Shown one piece after another: positions 22,801 to 34,640 of a DNA stretch of 64,000 nt. The notes beneath the pieces were generated by a model. That model did no database searches, was not told the origin of the DNA, and was given only the letters and a program-made list of their open reading frames with translations. The position numbers and the translations under genes were made by a program. Every line of letters starts with the position of its first letter. The first letter of the stretch is position 1. The DNA is from Puccinia triticina. Its lineage: Eukaryota; Basidiomycota; Pucciniomycetes; Pucciniales; Pucciniaceae. Where the stretch lies: contig NC_070562.1 of assembly GCF_026914185.1 (NCBI RefSeq), forward strand, positions 930,001 to 994,000, written 5' to 3'.

Positions 22801-25800
22801 ATGTCACAGACAACAACAAACGAGGTTTCCCCAAAAAATAAATTCCTTCAACAACCGAGCCTGTACAAATCCGAGATCGATCAACTTACGGCGGACAGTT
22901 CCAATTTCAATAAGTGGAAAAGGGACTTATCCCGGGTGATCCTCCTGACACTCAGTCATGCGGCGTTCTTTGACAATCCGGACAACTACAAGAAACTCTC
23001 GGCACAGGAGGAAACTTGCCTCCTCTACCTCATTCAGATTACGGTACACGACGAATTATCGTCATTGGTCGACAGGTACACGAGAGGAACCGAGGCTTTC
23101 GATGCAGTTCAAGCTAACTTTCAAGGAACGATCCGGTTTCGACAAATGGAACTTATGGACAAACTCCTCGAGTTTCGGATCACAGGACCAGCGACTGAGT
23201 CGTCTCAAGTACAAGGTCTCTTCAACAAAGTATTTGACATCTTCTCGGATCTTAAGAACGTCCAGGCGGGTCTGCCTCCTCTGGTCGAAAGTCTTTTCCT
23301 TCAAGCGATTGCACCGCCTCCGACGACCATGTCCAGGTCTCAACTCTTCCAGAACATTTCCCTACAACTCGGAGAAAAGAAGGATGTTACTGCCCGCGAC
23401 ATTCAAACAATCATTACGTCTGCTTACGGCGAGAGTAGTCGGTTCGATTCAAACCAAAACGTATCAGTCTTTCGATCGTACCAGTCACCAATCGGCCCGG
23501 GAATCCCTCATGGCCAACAAAGTGTATGGTCTTCAAATCAACAAAGTCAGAACCGTCCGGCTCCGAGGAATGGATTCCAGTCATCTTCTTGACAACAACA
23601 AGGCGGTCAACCTCCGGCCCGAAACAAGAACATGGGAAGACCTGGTGACCCTACTGTCGAGGACATCTCAGCCGCCATCAACAACATTCAAAGGGGCAAT
23701 CAAGGCCCGAGCGATCCGAGGATTTTTGACGGCAAGCCTTGCTCCTACTGTGGGGTATTGGGGCACTGGAGATCATCATGCCCGACCCTCCGCAGTGATG
23801 CCAAGCTGCCGCCGCCCAACACCCCAATCAACGGTTGCCCCGCTTCCGGTCATGCCCGTCAGGTCGCACCCCCGAACGACCCGCCCAACGGACCAGAGCA
23901 GAATGTGGCGATTCGATCTGCCGTGGGCGCGGATGCGACGGGTGCTACCGGCGATGGCGCGGTTTTGGATTCTGGGGCGACCCATCACGTGAGCGGATCT
24001 TTCCATTCTTTTTCTGATATACGTTCCCTTCGACCGGCCTGGAAATAGAATCTTGCGTCCTCCACGGGTTCGATGTTGGCAACGCACAGTGGTCACCTGC
24101 GGATCACCAATGGGGATGGTACCCTCACCATCCCAAGGGTTCTGTTCAGCCCGGAAATGACGGGCACTCTTCTTAGTCTCAGCCAACTTATCGAATCGGG
24201 TTTCCAGCCAACTTTCCTTCCCAACCGCGACATTCTTCTATCTTCCTCTTTTGCTTCCATCACGGCACGATATCAAAACCGGTCTTGGATTATCACACCC
24301 GACTCTTTCAATTTTCTTCATCCCTCGGCTTTACAAGTTTCTACTCGCTCTCACTCACGTTTAACCTCCCCATCGTACGGCTGGCACTGTCGTCCAGGCC
24401 ATGTATCCAACCCAATAGTAAAAGATTTCCTGCGCCGATTTGTTCCGTCATTTGACTTGAAACATTGGCAACCTTTCATCTGCGAAACGTGCAAGCAGAC
24501 TAAGAGTGAACGTCGACGATCCTCCCTCCCAGAAATTATTCCCCGCGAAAACCGCCTTGACCTTCTTGTCACCGATGTGATGGGTCCTTTCGACCCGGAT
24601 ATCTCAGGACACCGATTTCTCCTCACCGTCCGGGACCACGCCACGACATATTCCTTTGTATACCCAATGAAATCTTGGGAGGAAGTCCCCCACATCATTT
24701 CTGCACTAGTGAAGAAACTCGTAACGCATTTCAAATCCGCCCCAAAGTTTATCCGCTGCGACAATGCGAAGGAATACACAGTCAAGCCTTTGTCATCTTA
24801 TCTGGAATCCGTAGGATGCCAGATAATCTTCACATCTCCATACACACCGGAACAGAACGGTGAGGCCAAACGACTCAACAGGACTCTAGGAGATATAGCT
24901 CGTTCGACTTTGGCGCATTCGGAGCTACCTTCGAAGCTGTGGTCTTACGCGTATTGTTGCGCATGTTACCTCATCAACCGCCTATCCAATCAACGTTGCA
25001 AAACTACGCCCCTGGAGCTCTGGTCCGACCGACAACCGACAGCTGATGCTTTTTATCCGTTTGGTTCTCGGGCTACGATCCACATCCCAAAAGAACGCCG
25101 CCGCAAGCTGGATCAACAAGGGTGGACTGGATATCTCGTCGGTTATCAAGACGACGAACGGGGGTGGTTCTTTTGGAATCCACTGACTCAGAAAGTGGTG
25201 AACTCAGAGTGTGCAAACTTCCTTGATTTTCAGGGGAAACCTTTCTTCCCTGTACCCACGTCACTGGCTAACAATCAGATTGTCCGTAGAGTTCTGACCC
25301 TGGGGCAAGAACGGACAAAGGAGATTTGTGAGGAACAAGACTCTCAGCTGGACTCTTTGCAAGCAATCTCGGATTCCGACATCCTGACGACATTGAAGAA
25401 TGCACTGAAATCACCAGCTTCTGCCGAATGGCAAAAGGCGTGCATATCGGAATGGGAACAACTTATGGACATCGACACCTTTGAGGTCCTGGACAAGGAC
25501 AAAAAGCACTCGATCGGAACTCGGTTCGTTTTCGACATCAAGAGAAATGCGGATAATACCATCAACAAACTGAAGGTTTGATTCGTCGTCCGTGGATTCA
25601 AACAACGGATCGGGAAGGATGTGAGATTGACTTTCGCTCCTACGGCCTCTCTATTGACACTTAGGTTACTTCTCAACTTGGCAATCAAGCAACGATGGGT
25701 CATCAACTCCTTTGACATCACGGGCGCATTTGTTCACAGCCCCATCAAAGAAACGATATACGTCGACCCTCCCGTTGAACTCTTCCCACATCTAACAGGC

Positions 25801-26892
25801 AAAGTACTCAGATTGAAGAAGGCATTGTACGGCACCAGACAGGCGAGTAGATGCTGGTGGAAGCATTTTAAAGGGTTGTTACACGGGTGGGGTTTCGAAT
25901 GTGATGAGGTGGAGGAATGTTTGTACCGCTATCGAAAAGGGGATTCGGTCATCATAGTCTGGATTCACGTTGATGACGGGATAGTTTTTGGCAGTAATCA
26001 AGCAGACATCGATTTTCTCCGGCAGAACATGGAAAAGAGTTTGAGGGTCAAGTGGGACTCAAAACCCGATAAACTAGTTGGTATCCGCCTTGAATACAAA
26101 AACGACTCAGTATATCTCAGCCAACACCTGCTCATCGATCAACTCGTCGAAAAATTCAAGGCGGAGATCAATCCAAACCTAGTACCGACCCATACGCCGT
26201 TAGCAGGTGACAACTTGACGACTTCCTGGGGAGAACCTATCTCGGCAACGTTATACCAATCACTTATAGGATCTATAAATTATCTAGCTTTGGGAACAAG
26301 GCCGGATATAAGCTTCGCGGTTAACTACTTGGCGCGGTTCAGCACGAATCCGAACAAGACTCACTGGGAAGCTTTATCACATCTTGTCCAATACATCAAC
26401 ACGACTAGATCGAAACGGCTCAGACTTTCTCCGTCAGGCAACGATCTGATAACGTGGGTGGATGCGAACTGGGGGGGCGAATTCCAACGTTCGACTTCTG
26501 GGTTTGTGATAACAATGTTCGGGAGCCCAATTGCATGGGGCTCGCGCCGTCAAAAAGTCGTGGCGACATCCACATGCGCGGCTGAATTCATATCTCTCGG
26601 TTCTTCAGTGGATTTCCTACTCTTTCTTATTCCAATCCTCAATTCTCTCGACGTACATCCAAATTTATCAATCAAATGCGATAATCGGGCTGCAGTATTG
26701 GTTTCCGACGACAATGCTTCGAAAGGCAGAATGAAAAGCCTTGAACAAAACTTCTTCTTCGTGAACGACGCGGTCAGGGAGCACAACATCAATCTTGAAT
26801 GGGTCTCGACAAATTCCAACATCACCGACTTTCTAACCAAACCGGTCAAGGCGACATTACACTCAAGCGCGATGGCGAAAATATTCACTTAG
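22801..26892 (+). pseudogene. Copia gag-pol polyprotein with three in-frame stops
   Basis: One continuous frame carries gag (MSQTTTNEVSPKN start; the frame is open upstream without ATG), a CCHC knuckle CSYCGVLGHWRSSC, protease VLDSGATHHVSG, integrase (GWHCRPGH, CETCKQ; D in LLVTDVMGPF, D in RCDNAKEY, E in NGEAKRLNRTL), reverse transcriptase (NSFDITGAF, WIHVDDGIV) and RNase H (TWVDANWGG, TSTCAAEF, KCDNRAAV). It ends in DFLTKPVK and TAG/TAA-free sequence up to 26892. Stops: TGA 23590-23592, TAG 24046-24048 and TGA 25579-25581. The last interrupts FVVRGFKQ, where copia proteins have KAR before it, so CGA-to-TGA is likely. All catalytic residues are kept. Confidence 0.92.
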
Positions 26893-27037
26893 TTTTGATC
26901 ATGTCACTTTGTTTCTATTTTAATTCTCTTATATCCCTATCTATCCACATTTTTTCTCAAATCCCCTTGTTTTTTCTATTTTTCCTTTCCATCATTCCAT
27001 GATTCATGTATTTAGTGGTGTGGAGTTTGTGGGGGGG

Positions 27038-27138
27038 TGTTGAGGTGTGGAGTGGGCAAACTCCACATTTGGAGTATGAGATGTTCAAGAGGCGGGCGGG
27101 TTGGAGCAATGGATCTTCAGGCATTCTCAACCACAACA
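27038..27138 (+). repeat. 3' LTR of copia element
   Basis: Identical by eye to the 5' LTR, preceded by a G-run polypurine tract and followed by the GATAC target duplication. Confidence 0.95.
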
Positions 27139-27766
27139 GATACAATCTTAAAGCCGTTTTGACCGCACGTTTTAATCAGGTCTTTTGATTGTTGATGTGT
27201 ATGCTTGTATTTGGAGGGATTCCACGATCGATGGTGAAGATTAGAATCCATACAAATGAACGACGGAACACGTCGGTCATTATGACGGTTTAGCCAATTG
27301 GTAAGTTGCTTGATTCCTTCAAACGTTCTTGGAGGATTATAAAGATTGATAAATCAAATTTTTTGGGTTTTTTCATGGTTGACTGTTAAATCGATTGCGG
27401 AAAGGATCCGAGAACCATCTCTCAATTGATGAATATCTTCTGAAGAAAAGGTTTTGTCAAAAAAGAAGCAGATGCGATGTTTGTTGTTGTAATCAGTAGG
27501 AGAATGATTGGAATTGAGAACACAAGTCCAATTCTCGTAGTGTGGTAATCTGAACGTATACGGATTGATCCAAGGTTCTTGAAGAACTAGAATCGAAAAG
27601 TTTGAATTCGAATTAAGCGCATTCGAGGTGACGTCGAAAGAATTATGACAATTTAACTGGAGAATTTTAAAGTCTGATGGATTTGACTGCCCGAACAAGG
27701 GAACTGATGGAGTTGAGTTGATAACCGGAGGGGATTGATGGTTTGGATACAATGGATTTTCACACA

Positions 27767-29086
27767 TCATTGGATAACAAGGTTACGGCGAAAGTTCTTT
27801 GTTTTGAGGGGACATTTAAGACTCAACGGAGAGTGACAGAAACAAACATTATCTTCGTCAACATCGGTGGACGGGCACATTCTTTTTTCATACTGGACAC
27901 ATTTAACACATTTTTCATTACTGACATCGGATTGACATTCATTCGAGTTATGAGGATCACCACAATGTTTACAAAGGGGAGGATTTTTACAAATTTGAGC
28001 CGTATGACCGATTTCTAGACATTGGAAACACTGAAGCGGAGATTTCTTATAATGCGCACCGGTTAAGGGTAAATAGTTAAAAAAAAGACTACCTTTCTCA
28101 ACTTTACGAGCAAGATCTTTATCAAAAAAGTTAACAATCAGTGAACCATGCGATTTTTTATTGGATTGTGGATTTCCAAGCCATCGAGCACCTTGAATGT
28201 GGTTTGGGTGAATTTTATTTTCTCGACATAATTCAGCAAGGGTGGCCTTGTTATTTGGAGTGAAAGAGATTGGAACCAAATGAAGAATTACTGGAAAAGT
28301 TGACGGAGGGGTAACAAGAGTAGGATCACATAAATGTGTCCACTCGCGTTTGTGCTCCAATAACCAGTTTGTGGCGAAACAAGTCTGAGTAAAGAACTTA
28401 AAATTGCCCAAAGGTAATCGAGCAACACCCTTAATACTGATGGCAGATCCATCAGCTGTGACAGCATCGATGTCTTTAAGTACATCGTTCACTTTTTTAG
28501 TGATCTCTGGAGGGGACATTTGAAAAAAAGGCCGAGAATCCGGAATAGTCTTGCGTATAATAAAAAAGGCCGGCTTGAATTCATTCAATGCTCAGTTTGA
28601 TGGAGGTGAACGGGCAACAGGCATCTTGGAGACAGTCAAAGTATATTTCTTTGTGGTTGAAGCCCACAACGGGTTCATTTTAGGTTTGGAATGAACAACA
28701 GAGTTAAGCGACTTCTCAAAAGAGTCTAAACGCTGGGTAATCTTCTCCACCATAGAGAGAGTTTGAACACTAGCAATCTTCTTGATTGCTAGCAATGGGG
28801 ATAAGGTTTTAACTTTTTCTGCATCAATGAAGATACTCCCATCAGGGTTGGGGTGAGCAAAAATCTCAGCAATCACATTTAAAAACCCAGGCTCAAGGTT
28901 CTGAGGGTTATGTCAGGACTCGGTGAGAGGAGGATTGCTAGAAAAGTCCGACAGAGTCGGGGTTTGCAAACGGTCAGGAGCAGACTGGTCAAGAGATGAA
29001 CCCGAGGATACAACATCCTCCATCTCTATGGTCTTCGACCAGCCGTCCTTGTCGACCCTAGAACCATTATGATTCTTGGGCGGCAT
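27767..29086 (-). pseudogene. Non-LTR ORF1 (gag-like, CCHC knuckles) with two stops
   Basis: From ATG at 29086 (MPPKNHNGSRVDKDGWS) one frame runs to the stop at 27767, interrupted by TGA at 28913-28915 and 28589-28591. The C-terminus has CFQCLEIGHTAQIC and CKHCGDPHNSNEC knuckles and a further cysteine-rich segment. Such proteins bind the element RNA. The stop overlaps the ORF2 start as ATGA, a termination-reinitiation layout. Confidence 0.85.
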
Positions 29087-29877
29087 GTTACTGGCTCCAC
29101 GAGCCGAGTAAGGTAAAAACCTTGTGCTCTTTTTAGGGGGGTCGGAAAACTCAATCTTTAAAAAGATCGGACAGGAAAAGGGAAAGGTAGGCGGGGGATG
29201 GAGATAAGGTGATTTACGGAAAGGATAATTGGATAGATAAGATAGAATATACTTTGGTTGATACTTTTTGATTTTTAGGGTTTTGAGGATGGATGGTCTT
29301 GAAGGTGGTTGGTTTTTAGTGGTTGATGTTTACAGCAGGACCCTGGCAACCCCCTATAAATGGGTGGCACCAAAATGTATGAATTTCCTGGCCAAATGGC
29401 AAAATGGTACACACGGAAAATGTATGATGGGCCTTTTTTGCCATTAAGGGTAGGCACCTCAAATGTATAAAATTTTCCTCAGAGAAGGGAGGGTAGTAAC
29501 CAGAAATGTATGAATTTATAATTTATGAGGGGAACACAACTGCTCTACACAACTGCTCTCTCTCCGTCCCCCCCCCCCCCCCCCCCCCCCCTCAGCAGCG
29601 GTGAACACCCAGGTTAATATTTTTGTACTAGTTTACGTATTTTACCCTGGATCCCTGAAGCTATGAGAAATGGCTAGCTGCAAAAAAAAAAAACAGGCTT
29701 TGCGCCCCCGTCCGCAAAAATAATGGTAGGCATGAAAAATGTATGAAAATTTTGGAAATCCTCTGAGGGTACGCACAGAACGTGTATGAATGGGCTCTGC
29801 AAATGTATGAATTTTTGCAAATTTCCAGATTTTTGGTGCTGCCCATTTATAGGGGGTTGCCAGGGTCCTGATACAGC

Positions 29878-30251
29878 CATTCTCAAAAAGCTTGCAGTTG
29901 GGTAGGCCCAAATTTTGGACTGCTATTTTCAGCCTCAAAGCCTGTATAGCCCCTGTATGACAGGCTGCATACAGTAATGTGATTGTAAGAAAATCACTAT
30001 TTTCTTTGTTTTTAACTTTGGGGCCTCAAGGGTCGGACCATCGGAATCCTGGACCAATTTTACACTGATCGGACCCTTTGCCGCATCCCCCTCCCCTGCC
30101 CTGTGGCCAGCGCGGCACCCTCATTGAGCCAAACAGCCGCCCAAAAGGATTTTGACTGCCTGTATAGTGAAGCTGTACAGGCCTGTGGCTGAAATAAAAA
30201 AAATCTTTTTTTGGCCTTGAGCCCGCAAGCTTTTTGAGAATGGCTGTATTA
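29878..30251. other. Short spacer between two DNA elements
   Basis: No gene. Host-like DNA with repeat words shared with neighbouring elements. Confidence 0.35.
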
Positions 30252-31089
30252 GGGGGTTTCAAAGTTGGCCAGATGAAACTTGCATGCACTTTTGAACACC
30301 GAGTTGCAAAAGTGCATGTAAGCCACACTGTACTACACCCCCTAAGCCTGCTTGAATGTATTTTTGAAATTTGGTGTTCAATAATTAAAAGCCTTGAACA
30401 CCAACTTGCAAAAGTGCGTTGTAAGACTCAGAAGTGGTTGTGAAACCCTTTTGCTGAATGGAGAAGGGGATGAAGGAGTTGCAAGCTCTGCCATTCTATA
30501 CTACCAGCTACAAGACCCACCAAGCTCCGCTTGGCAAGTTTTAATGTGGTGATAGGAGTGGATGCTCAAAATGAGTTTGTTTGATACACCGTATAAAGAG
30601 TTGTTATTGATATATAAGGGTTGTTATGAGTATAGTTGTAAGTTGTAAGTGTCAAGAGTACAAGGTGGTGAGTGAATCCCTGATGAGTAATAAACTGAGG
30701 AACAAAATTGGGGGGGGGGGGGGAGAGAGCTCCTGAGTCCTTATATAGACAAATGTGAGGGATTTTAGCTCCAGGGCAGCCCCAGTGAGGGATTTTTGCT
30801 GGCTTGGGCTGTGTACAATTTATGCAAGGAGTGCATGCATGAGGGAAATGTATGTGTATATTGGGGAATGACAGGGTGCTACAGGCTGTCCGGAGGGTTG
30901 AACTTCCAGTGCAGTGGGGCTCCAGTTACACTTTCAGCGGTGACTAGGGGTTAATTTGGCTGTAGAATCTGATTAAGGGGTCTGTTTGGTTGTATCTTGA
31001 GGCCTTCTATGGGTGAAATATACTAATGAGAGAAAACTTTTGATTTTTCCCATTTTGTATACCACAGCGTGGCCAACTTTGAATCCCCC
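30252..31089. mobile_element. Non-autonomous TA-flanked element (Tc1/mariner-like)
   Basis: GGGGGTTTCAAAGTTGGCCA at 30252-30271 is complementary with one mismatch to 31070-31089, and TA lies outside both ends. 838 bp, no transposase. The terminal core TTCAAAGTTGG is shared with the foldback MITE at 3561-3741, so the two families are probably mobilised by related enzymes. Interior contains a G-run (30711-30722). Confidence 0.65.
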
Positions 31090-31345
31090 TATTGTCCTTT
31101 GTAGAAAGCTTGGAATCGAATACCAGTTTGCTGTGCAAAAATATGGGCTTGTACGTTTCCATTTTTTATCTGCTGTGCGGTTTTTGGCTTGTGGCGTGAA
31201 TGAGTGATTTTCACCACCATTTCCAATTTGGCCCCCCCAACCAGGAAATGATCTCCTCGGCCATTGTAGCGCCAACATCCCAGGCTGCCAAAATTACAGC
31301 CATTGAAACGATTGGGTTTTGAAAAAACTTCTAAATTCTTCAAAC

Positions 31346-31580
31346 ATTTTCCAAATGTCTCGGTTGGGGATCAATCTGTTTGGGAGGGAACATCCCGGGT
31401 TATCATTCCGCCTCCAAGCTCTACCAAATTTGCGGAATTGGTTCACCACTGGCAGTATTGACGGTAAGGAAGGCTAACTTTATATTGATTCCTGGACCAA
31501 ATTCTAGATTAATCAATTGTTTCCTGTAATTCTTCCAGCTGCAGGTAATCAATTGCAGCACAAGTTTTTGGCTCTCTTAC
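31346..31580 (+). pseudogene. Left part of rust-type gene split by gypsy element
   Basis: Frames such as SVGDQSVWEGTSRV and IIPPPSSTKFAELVHHW, followed by intron-like sequence and HKFLALL, run up to the target duplication CTTAC (31576-31580). Reading continues in frame beyond the right LTR at 49446 (GCT CTC TTA CCC AAA GTC). So the gypsy element landed in an exon. Function unknown; it resembles a multi-copy gene family of rusts, by recollection only. Confidence 0.55.
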
Positions 31581-31782
31581 TGTTAAGGTCTGTTCTGTGG
31601 AGAGGAAGATGGGATCTGGGTTCTGGGGTTCTGGGGGTTCTGGATCCAAGATGGTAGATTGCAGGATGAGGAAGAGGCTTGGATCTCCAGCCTCTCAAAC
31701 CTTGAGTATGGTCCGTGACATGTACGTGTAGTCTGTGTACATGTGAGTCTGCGCTGCGGAGCCCGCGCTACGGCTCATAACA
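31581..31782 (-). repeat. 3' LTR of chromodomain gypsy element
   Basis: 202 bp. Differs from 49244-49445 at two sites (AAACC/GAACC and GTGTAC/ATGTAC), both transitions. Confidence 0.92.
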
Positions 31783-31917
31783 TTATCCCCCCTTTAATGC
31801 GCAAGCTGCCCCCTTTTTTGGTTGGTCAATGAGAAAAAAAAAAAAATCCTCCTCTTTTGGCTCTGCATTTTGTCCCCGGGCAGCATTAAAAAACCCAGTG
31901 GGAAAAAGCTTGCCCTC

Positions 31918-33778
31918 TCACTTTCTTCTCCGCGTCCTCCAATGCCTGGCCGCTGCCTCCGGAAATTTTGAGTTAAACTCCGCCAATAGGTCTCCGCTGT
32001 TCTTCAAGTTTGCCTCCGGCTCACAAGAATTTTCCGCCGGTCCAAATCCGCGCCAGCTGACAAGGTATTGATTCGTCCGCCCTCTCTGCCGGCTGTCCAG
32101 TATTCCGTCAACCTCCCACTCATCTCCGCCGTTGACTGTTACTGGATCCGGGGTCCGCCGCTGTTGGTGGGCGATCTCGTTGGGCTTGTGTTTGCGGAGT
32201 ACTGACACGTGGAAAACTGGGTGGACTCCCTGCATGGAAAGCGGAAGGGTCAGTTTGTAAGCGGAGGTTGAAATTCTGCTAGCTATTGGGAATGGTCCAA
32301 GCCAGCGGTGTTCCAATTTGGGGCTGGGGCGTGTTGTCGAGATATTGCGCCCATCTAGCCAAACCTTGTCTCCACTGTTCCATTCCGGTGTTTTCCGCAC
32401 TCCACGGTTAAACTGGCTTTTCATGGCCTCCTGCGCCGCTTCTAGACAGTGCTTCAGTTCGTCCTGTACCTCCACAAGCTGGCGGAGTTGCTCTGCCACT
32501 GCCGGTACACACTGTCCCGCCGATGGAATTCCGCTGTGCGATGGGTTGAAACCGTAATTTGCCTTGAATGGTGACACCCCTGTTGACGTGTGATCATTGT
32601 TGTTGTAAGCAAATTCCGCCGTTGCCAGGAGCGGAGCCCAATCGTCCTGTCGATAGCTCACAAAATGGCGGAGATATTGCTCCACCGCTTTGTTTGCAAT
32701 TTCTGACTGTCCGTCTGTCCTTGGATGGTACGCCGTAGATGGTTGGAGGCAGATGCCAAGCCTGTTGTCCAATTCCCAGGTGATTTGGGATACAAAAATG
32801 CTCCCTCGGTCGGAAACAATAGTCTTTGGAGTGCCGTGGAGTTTCCAAACGTTCTCCGCCATCAGGTCTGCTAACTGCTCCGCATTCATGGACTTCCTGC
32901 AGGGGATAAAGTGTGCCATCTTTGTCAGAAGGTCAACAACAGTCAGTATGCTGTTGTGGGAGCGGGATTCAGGTAGGTCTGTGATGAGGTCATAGCTGAT
33001 GTCCGTCCACGGCCCCGCCGGAATTGCCAGCGGCTCCAGTGTCCCAAATGGCTGTTGCGTTGAGGCTTTAACTCTTTGACAAGAATCACATCCATCCACG
33101 TATTGGTTGACGAACTTCTTCTGGCCGTTCCACACAAAACTCCGTTGGACCAGGGCAAGGGTGCGGGATTGGCCTGGGTGGCCCGCCGCTTTGGTGTCGT
33201 GTTGGCTCTTCAGGATCTCGGTCCGCAGTGCTGGGTCCGCCGGTACCACTATCCGCCCTTTGTCGTACAAGATGCCATCAGTCTCCGTGTATCTGTTCCG
33301 GTTACCTGAGGGGGTTTTCAAGGATTCTATCCATCCGGTCAGTTGGGCATCGAGTGGGGTCAATTCTCTGATTCTTGCAATGATCTCCGCATCAGCCATT
33401 GCCAGTTCATTTTCCGCTCTGTGCTCCGCGTCTATCCCCAGTACGTCTACCTCAAACCAGTGCTCCGCCTCCGCCAAGTCAATTGATTCGTCCTTGAACC
33501 AGGATTCAAACTCCGATATCTCTGCAAAAGTCCACTCCGTGATGTTATTGGGCTTCAGCAGCTGTCCAAAGGTCAGTTTTTCACCAGGGGCAGGGGCTAG
33601 GTCCGGTCTTCTTGATAGGGCATCGGGTTTGGTGGCTTGGCGGCCCGGGCGGAAGATGATTTCAAAATCAAAGCAACCCATGGTCTCCGCCCACCGCGCC
33701 TGCCTCCGAGTGAGCTCCTTGGTGGTCATGAAGCTTTCTAGGTTCCGGTGGTCCGTGTAAACAATGGCGGTCAGGCGG
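31918..33778 (-). pseudogene. Gypsy RNase H end, integrase and chromodomain
   Basis: Begins abruptly at the second element with RLTAIVYTDHRNLESF, the end of RNase H, so the catalytic first half of RNase H is missing. Integrase follows: HDTKAAGHPG...CDSCQR zinc-binding HHCC, then D in WTDISYDLI, D in IVSDRGSIF and E in DGQSEIANKAVEQYL, so catalytic residues are present. A chromodomain-like C-terminus (WEVDGILDSRQRGRTNQYLV, SWRGF) would steer insertion to modified chromatin in intact relatives. Stop at 31918. Confidence 0.88.
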
Positions 33779-34523
33779 TGTGGTGGCTATTTACGTGGTG
33801 CCCGTGGCGCGGCGGATTTCTCAAGCTTTCAGATGTCAAGACATCAGCTCGCGGGTCCTCAAGATCAATCAGCGCGCGTCGCGCGCGGTGGAATCATCAA
33901 GCCGTTTCAGGACCAGCGGCTTCCTTCCGGCGGATTTTCTTTCTTTTGGCTCCTTGATCTTATTTTCTTAGATGTTTGTTACTCCTCCTTTTTCTTCCTT
34001 TGTTGTTTCAATTCTTCTTTCATGTTGTCTCCTCTTTTGTTTCATACTGCGCGCGTTGGATGGTTAGAGTGTGGTGGGTTGGTTTTTTTTCTTAGCCTTT
34101 TAGTTGTTGTGTCCTTTCCTTTTCAGTTGTGGCGCGCGGGTGGTTGTGATGACCTGTCACAAGATTGTCATCATCCCTGAAGTTTAAGTTCTTCGGAGCT
34201 TAGGCGGAGGGGCGGCATGAGACTTTGTCTGAACCCAAATTTTATCAGATCATCTCGTCACTTCAAATCAGAAAGCTTATTGATCCTAGTTCAGATATAC
34301 TCGCGGTGTTTCTGAGTCATTCCTCTCAGCCTGCGCCGATCCTTTCCCCTCTTCTTTTAGATCACGTTTCCCGGCCCAGTTCGCCGGCGGCTTCTCTCAG
34401 ATCCTCAACAAAACATATTACCGCTGACGGGAATCTACCCCCCGTCGTCTCATAACAAATCCCCCCCCAAAACTTCCGCTGTCACTCGAATCCTAGAATC
34501 TCCCTCGGACCACCTTGAAGGCA
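33779..34523 (+). repeat. 5' LTR of inner gypsy element
   Basis: 745 bp, TGTGGTGGC...TTGAAGGCA. About 98% identical to the 3' LTR by eye. Confidence 0.9.
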
Positions 34524-34590
34524 GCGCCTAGCAGCGCACATTCCCTTCCAGTAACTGCCAACGGCCCAGCACCGGTCGGAGTTCCACATT

Positions 34591-34640
34591 TGGTCCCCCG
34601 AGCCGGGATCGAACCAGCGACCTCAAGATTTACAGTCTCG
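34591..34640 (+). promoter_or_regulatory. Primer site region: long antisense match to tRNA-Tyr
   Basis: TGGTCCCCCGAGCCGGGATC and the following bases are the complement of a tRNA 3' half: CCA end, acceptor strand, T-arm GCTGG-TTCGATC-CCGGC, variable AGGTC and an anticodon arm CGAGA-CTGTAAA-TCTTG (anticodon GUA, Tyr). The match runs about 50 bases, far beyond the usual 12-18, and starts 67 bases after the LTR instead of next to it. The complement of CCA is present, which points to a mature tRNA as source. Directly downstream is a hairpin (GTCTCG...CGAGAC). Confidence 0.65.

Larger units (their letters stand above)
22203..27138 (+). mobile_element. Ty1/copia retrotransposon with identical short LTRs
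   Basis: 4936 bp bounded by two 101-bp LTRs that are identical by eye, TGTTGAGG...CCACAACA, and flanked by perfect GATAC duplications (22198-22202 and 27139-27143). It sits inside ORF2 of the non-LTR element in the opposite orientation. A polypurine tract (GTGGGGGGG) immediately precedes the 3' LTR. Domain order gag, protease, integrase, RT, RNase H is copia-type. Confidence 0.95.
18933..27770 (-). pseudogene. Non-LTR ORF2: endonuclease, reverse transcriptase, RNase H
   Basis: Reading starts at 27770 in an ATGA overlap with the ORF1 stop, runs to 27139, is cut by the copia element and resumes in frame at 22202 (KIV|SEKGKPTF). The endonuclease opens with LQLNCHNS and ILVLQEPWINP. Reverse transcriptase shows SYRPIVLLS, GLPQGLPLSPIL and GFIDDV. 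The motif A aspartate is lost: LFLNVKSAY where the family has D, so the enzyme is dead independently of the stops. RNase H shows LVFTDGSN and SSAFEAEVQAI. A C-terminal CDFC...H..C finger-like motif follows, ending with TAA at 18933. In-frame TGA at 27354, 20322, 19656 and 19227; the last stands where LRSGHSPLN would be expected. Confidence 0.88.
18433..29331 (-). mobile_element. Tad1/I-type non-LTR retrotransposon, split by a copia element
   Basis: A minus-strand element with ORF1 (CCHC knuckles) and ORF2 (apurinic endonuclease, reverse transcriptase, RNase H). Its 3' end is marked by a T-run on the plus strand at 18433-18452 (poly-A tail). ACAGCAGGACCC, with a shared T before it, is repeated at 18421-18432 and 29332-29343, a 12-13 bp target duplication. 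5' leader about 245 bases, 3' UTR about 480. Without the copia insert (22203-27138 plus one copy of its duplication) it is close to 6 kb. Several TGA stops show that this copy is dead. Confidence 0.88.
18426..29869. mobile_element. hAT-like MITE, split by a non-LTR retrotransposon
   Basis: The MITE is 18426-18432 plus 29344-29869, about 533 bp. Its ends, AGGACCCTGGCAACCCCC and the complement at 29852-29869, are inverted repeats of about 38 bp with two mismatches. An 8-bp duplication GATACAGC flanks it at 18418-18425 and 29870-29877, as hAT elements leave. The interior has repeated AATGTATGAA words and a run of about 20 C at 29572-29591, and no coding capacity. The retrotransposon entered seven bases inside the left terminus. 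Confidence 0.8.

Noticed and set aside
29571..29591. Poly-C tract as an assembly artefact
   Set aside because: Homopolymers may be miscounted, but it sits within a MITE with coherent ends, so it was kept as real sequence of uncertain length.
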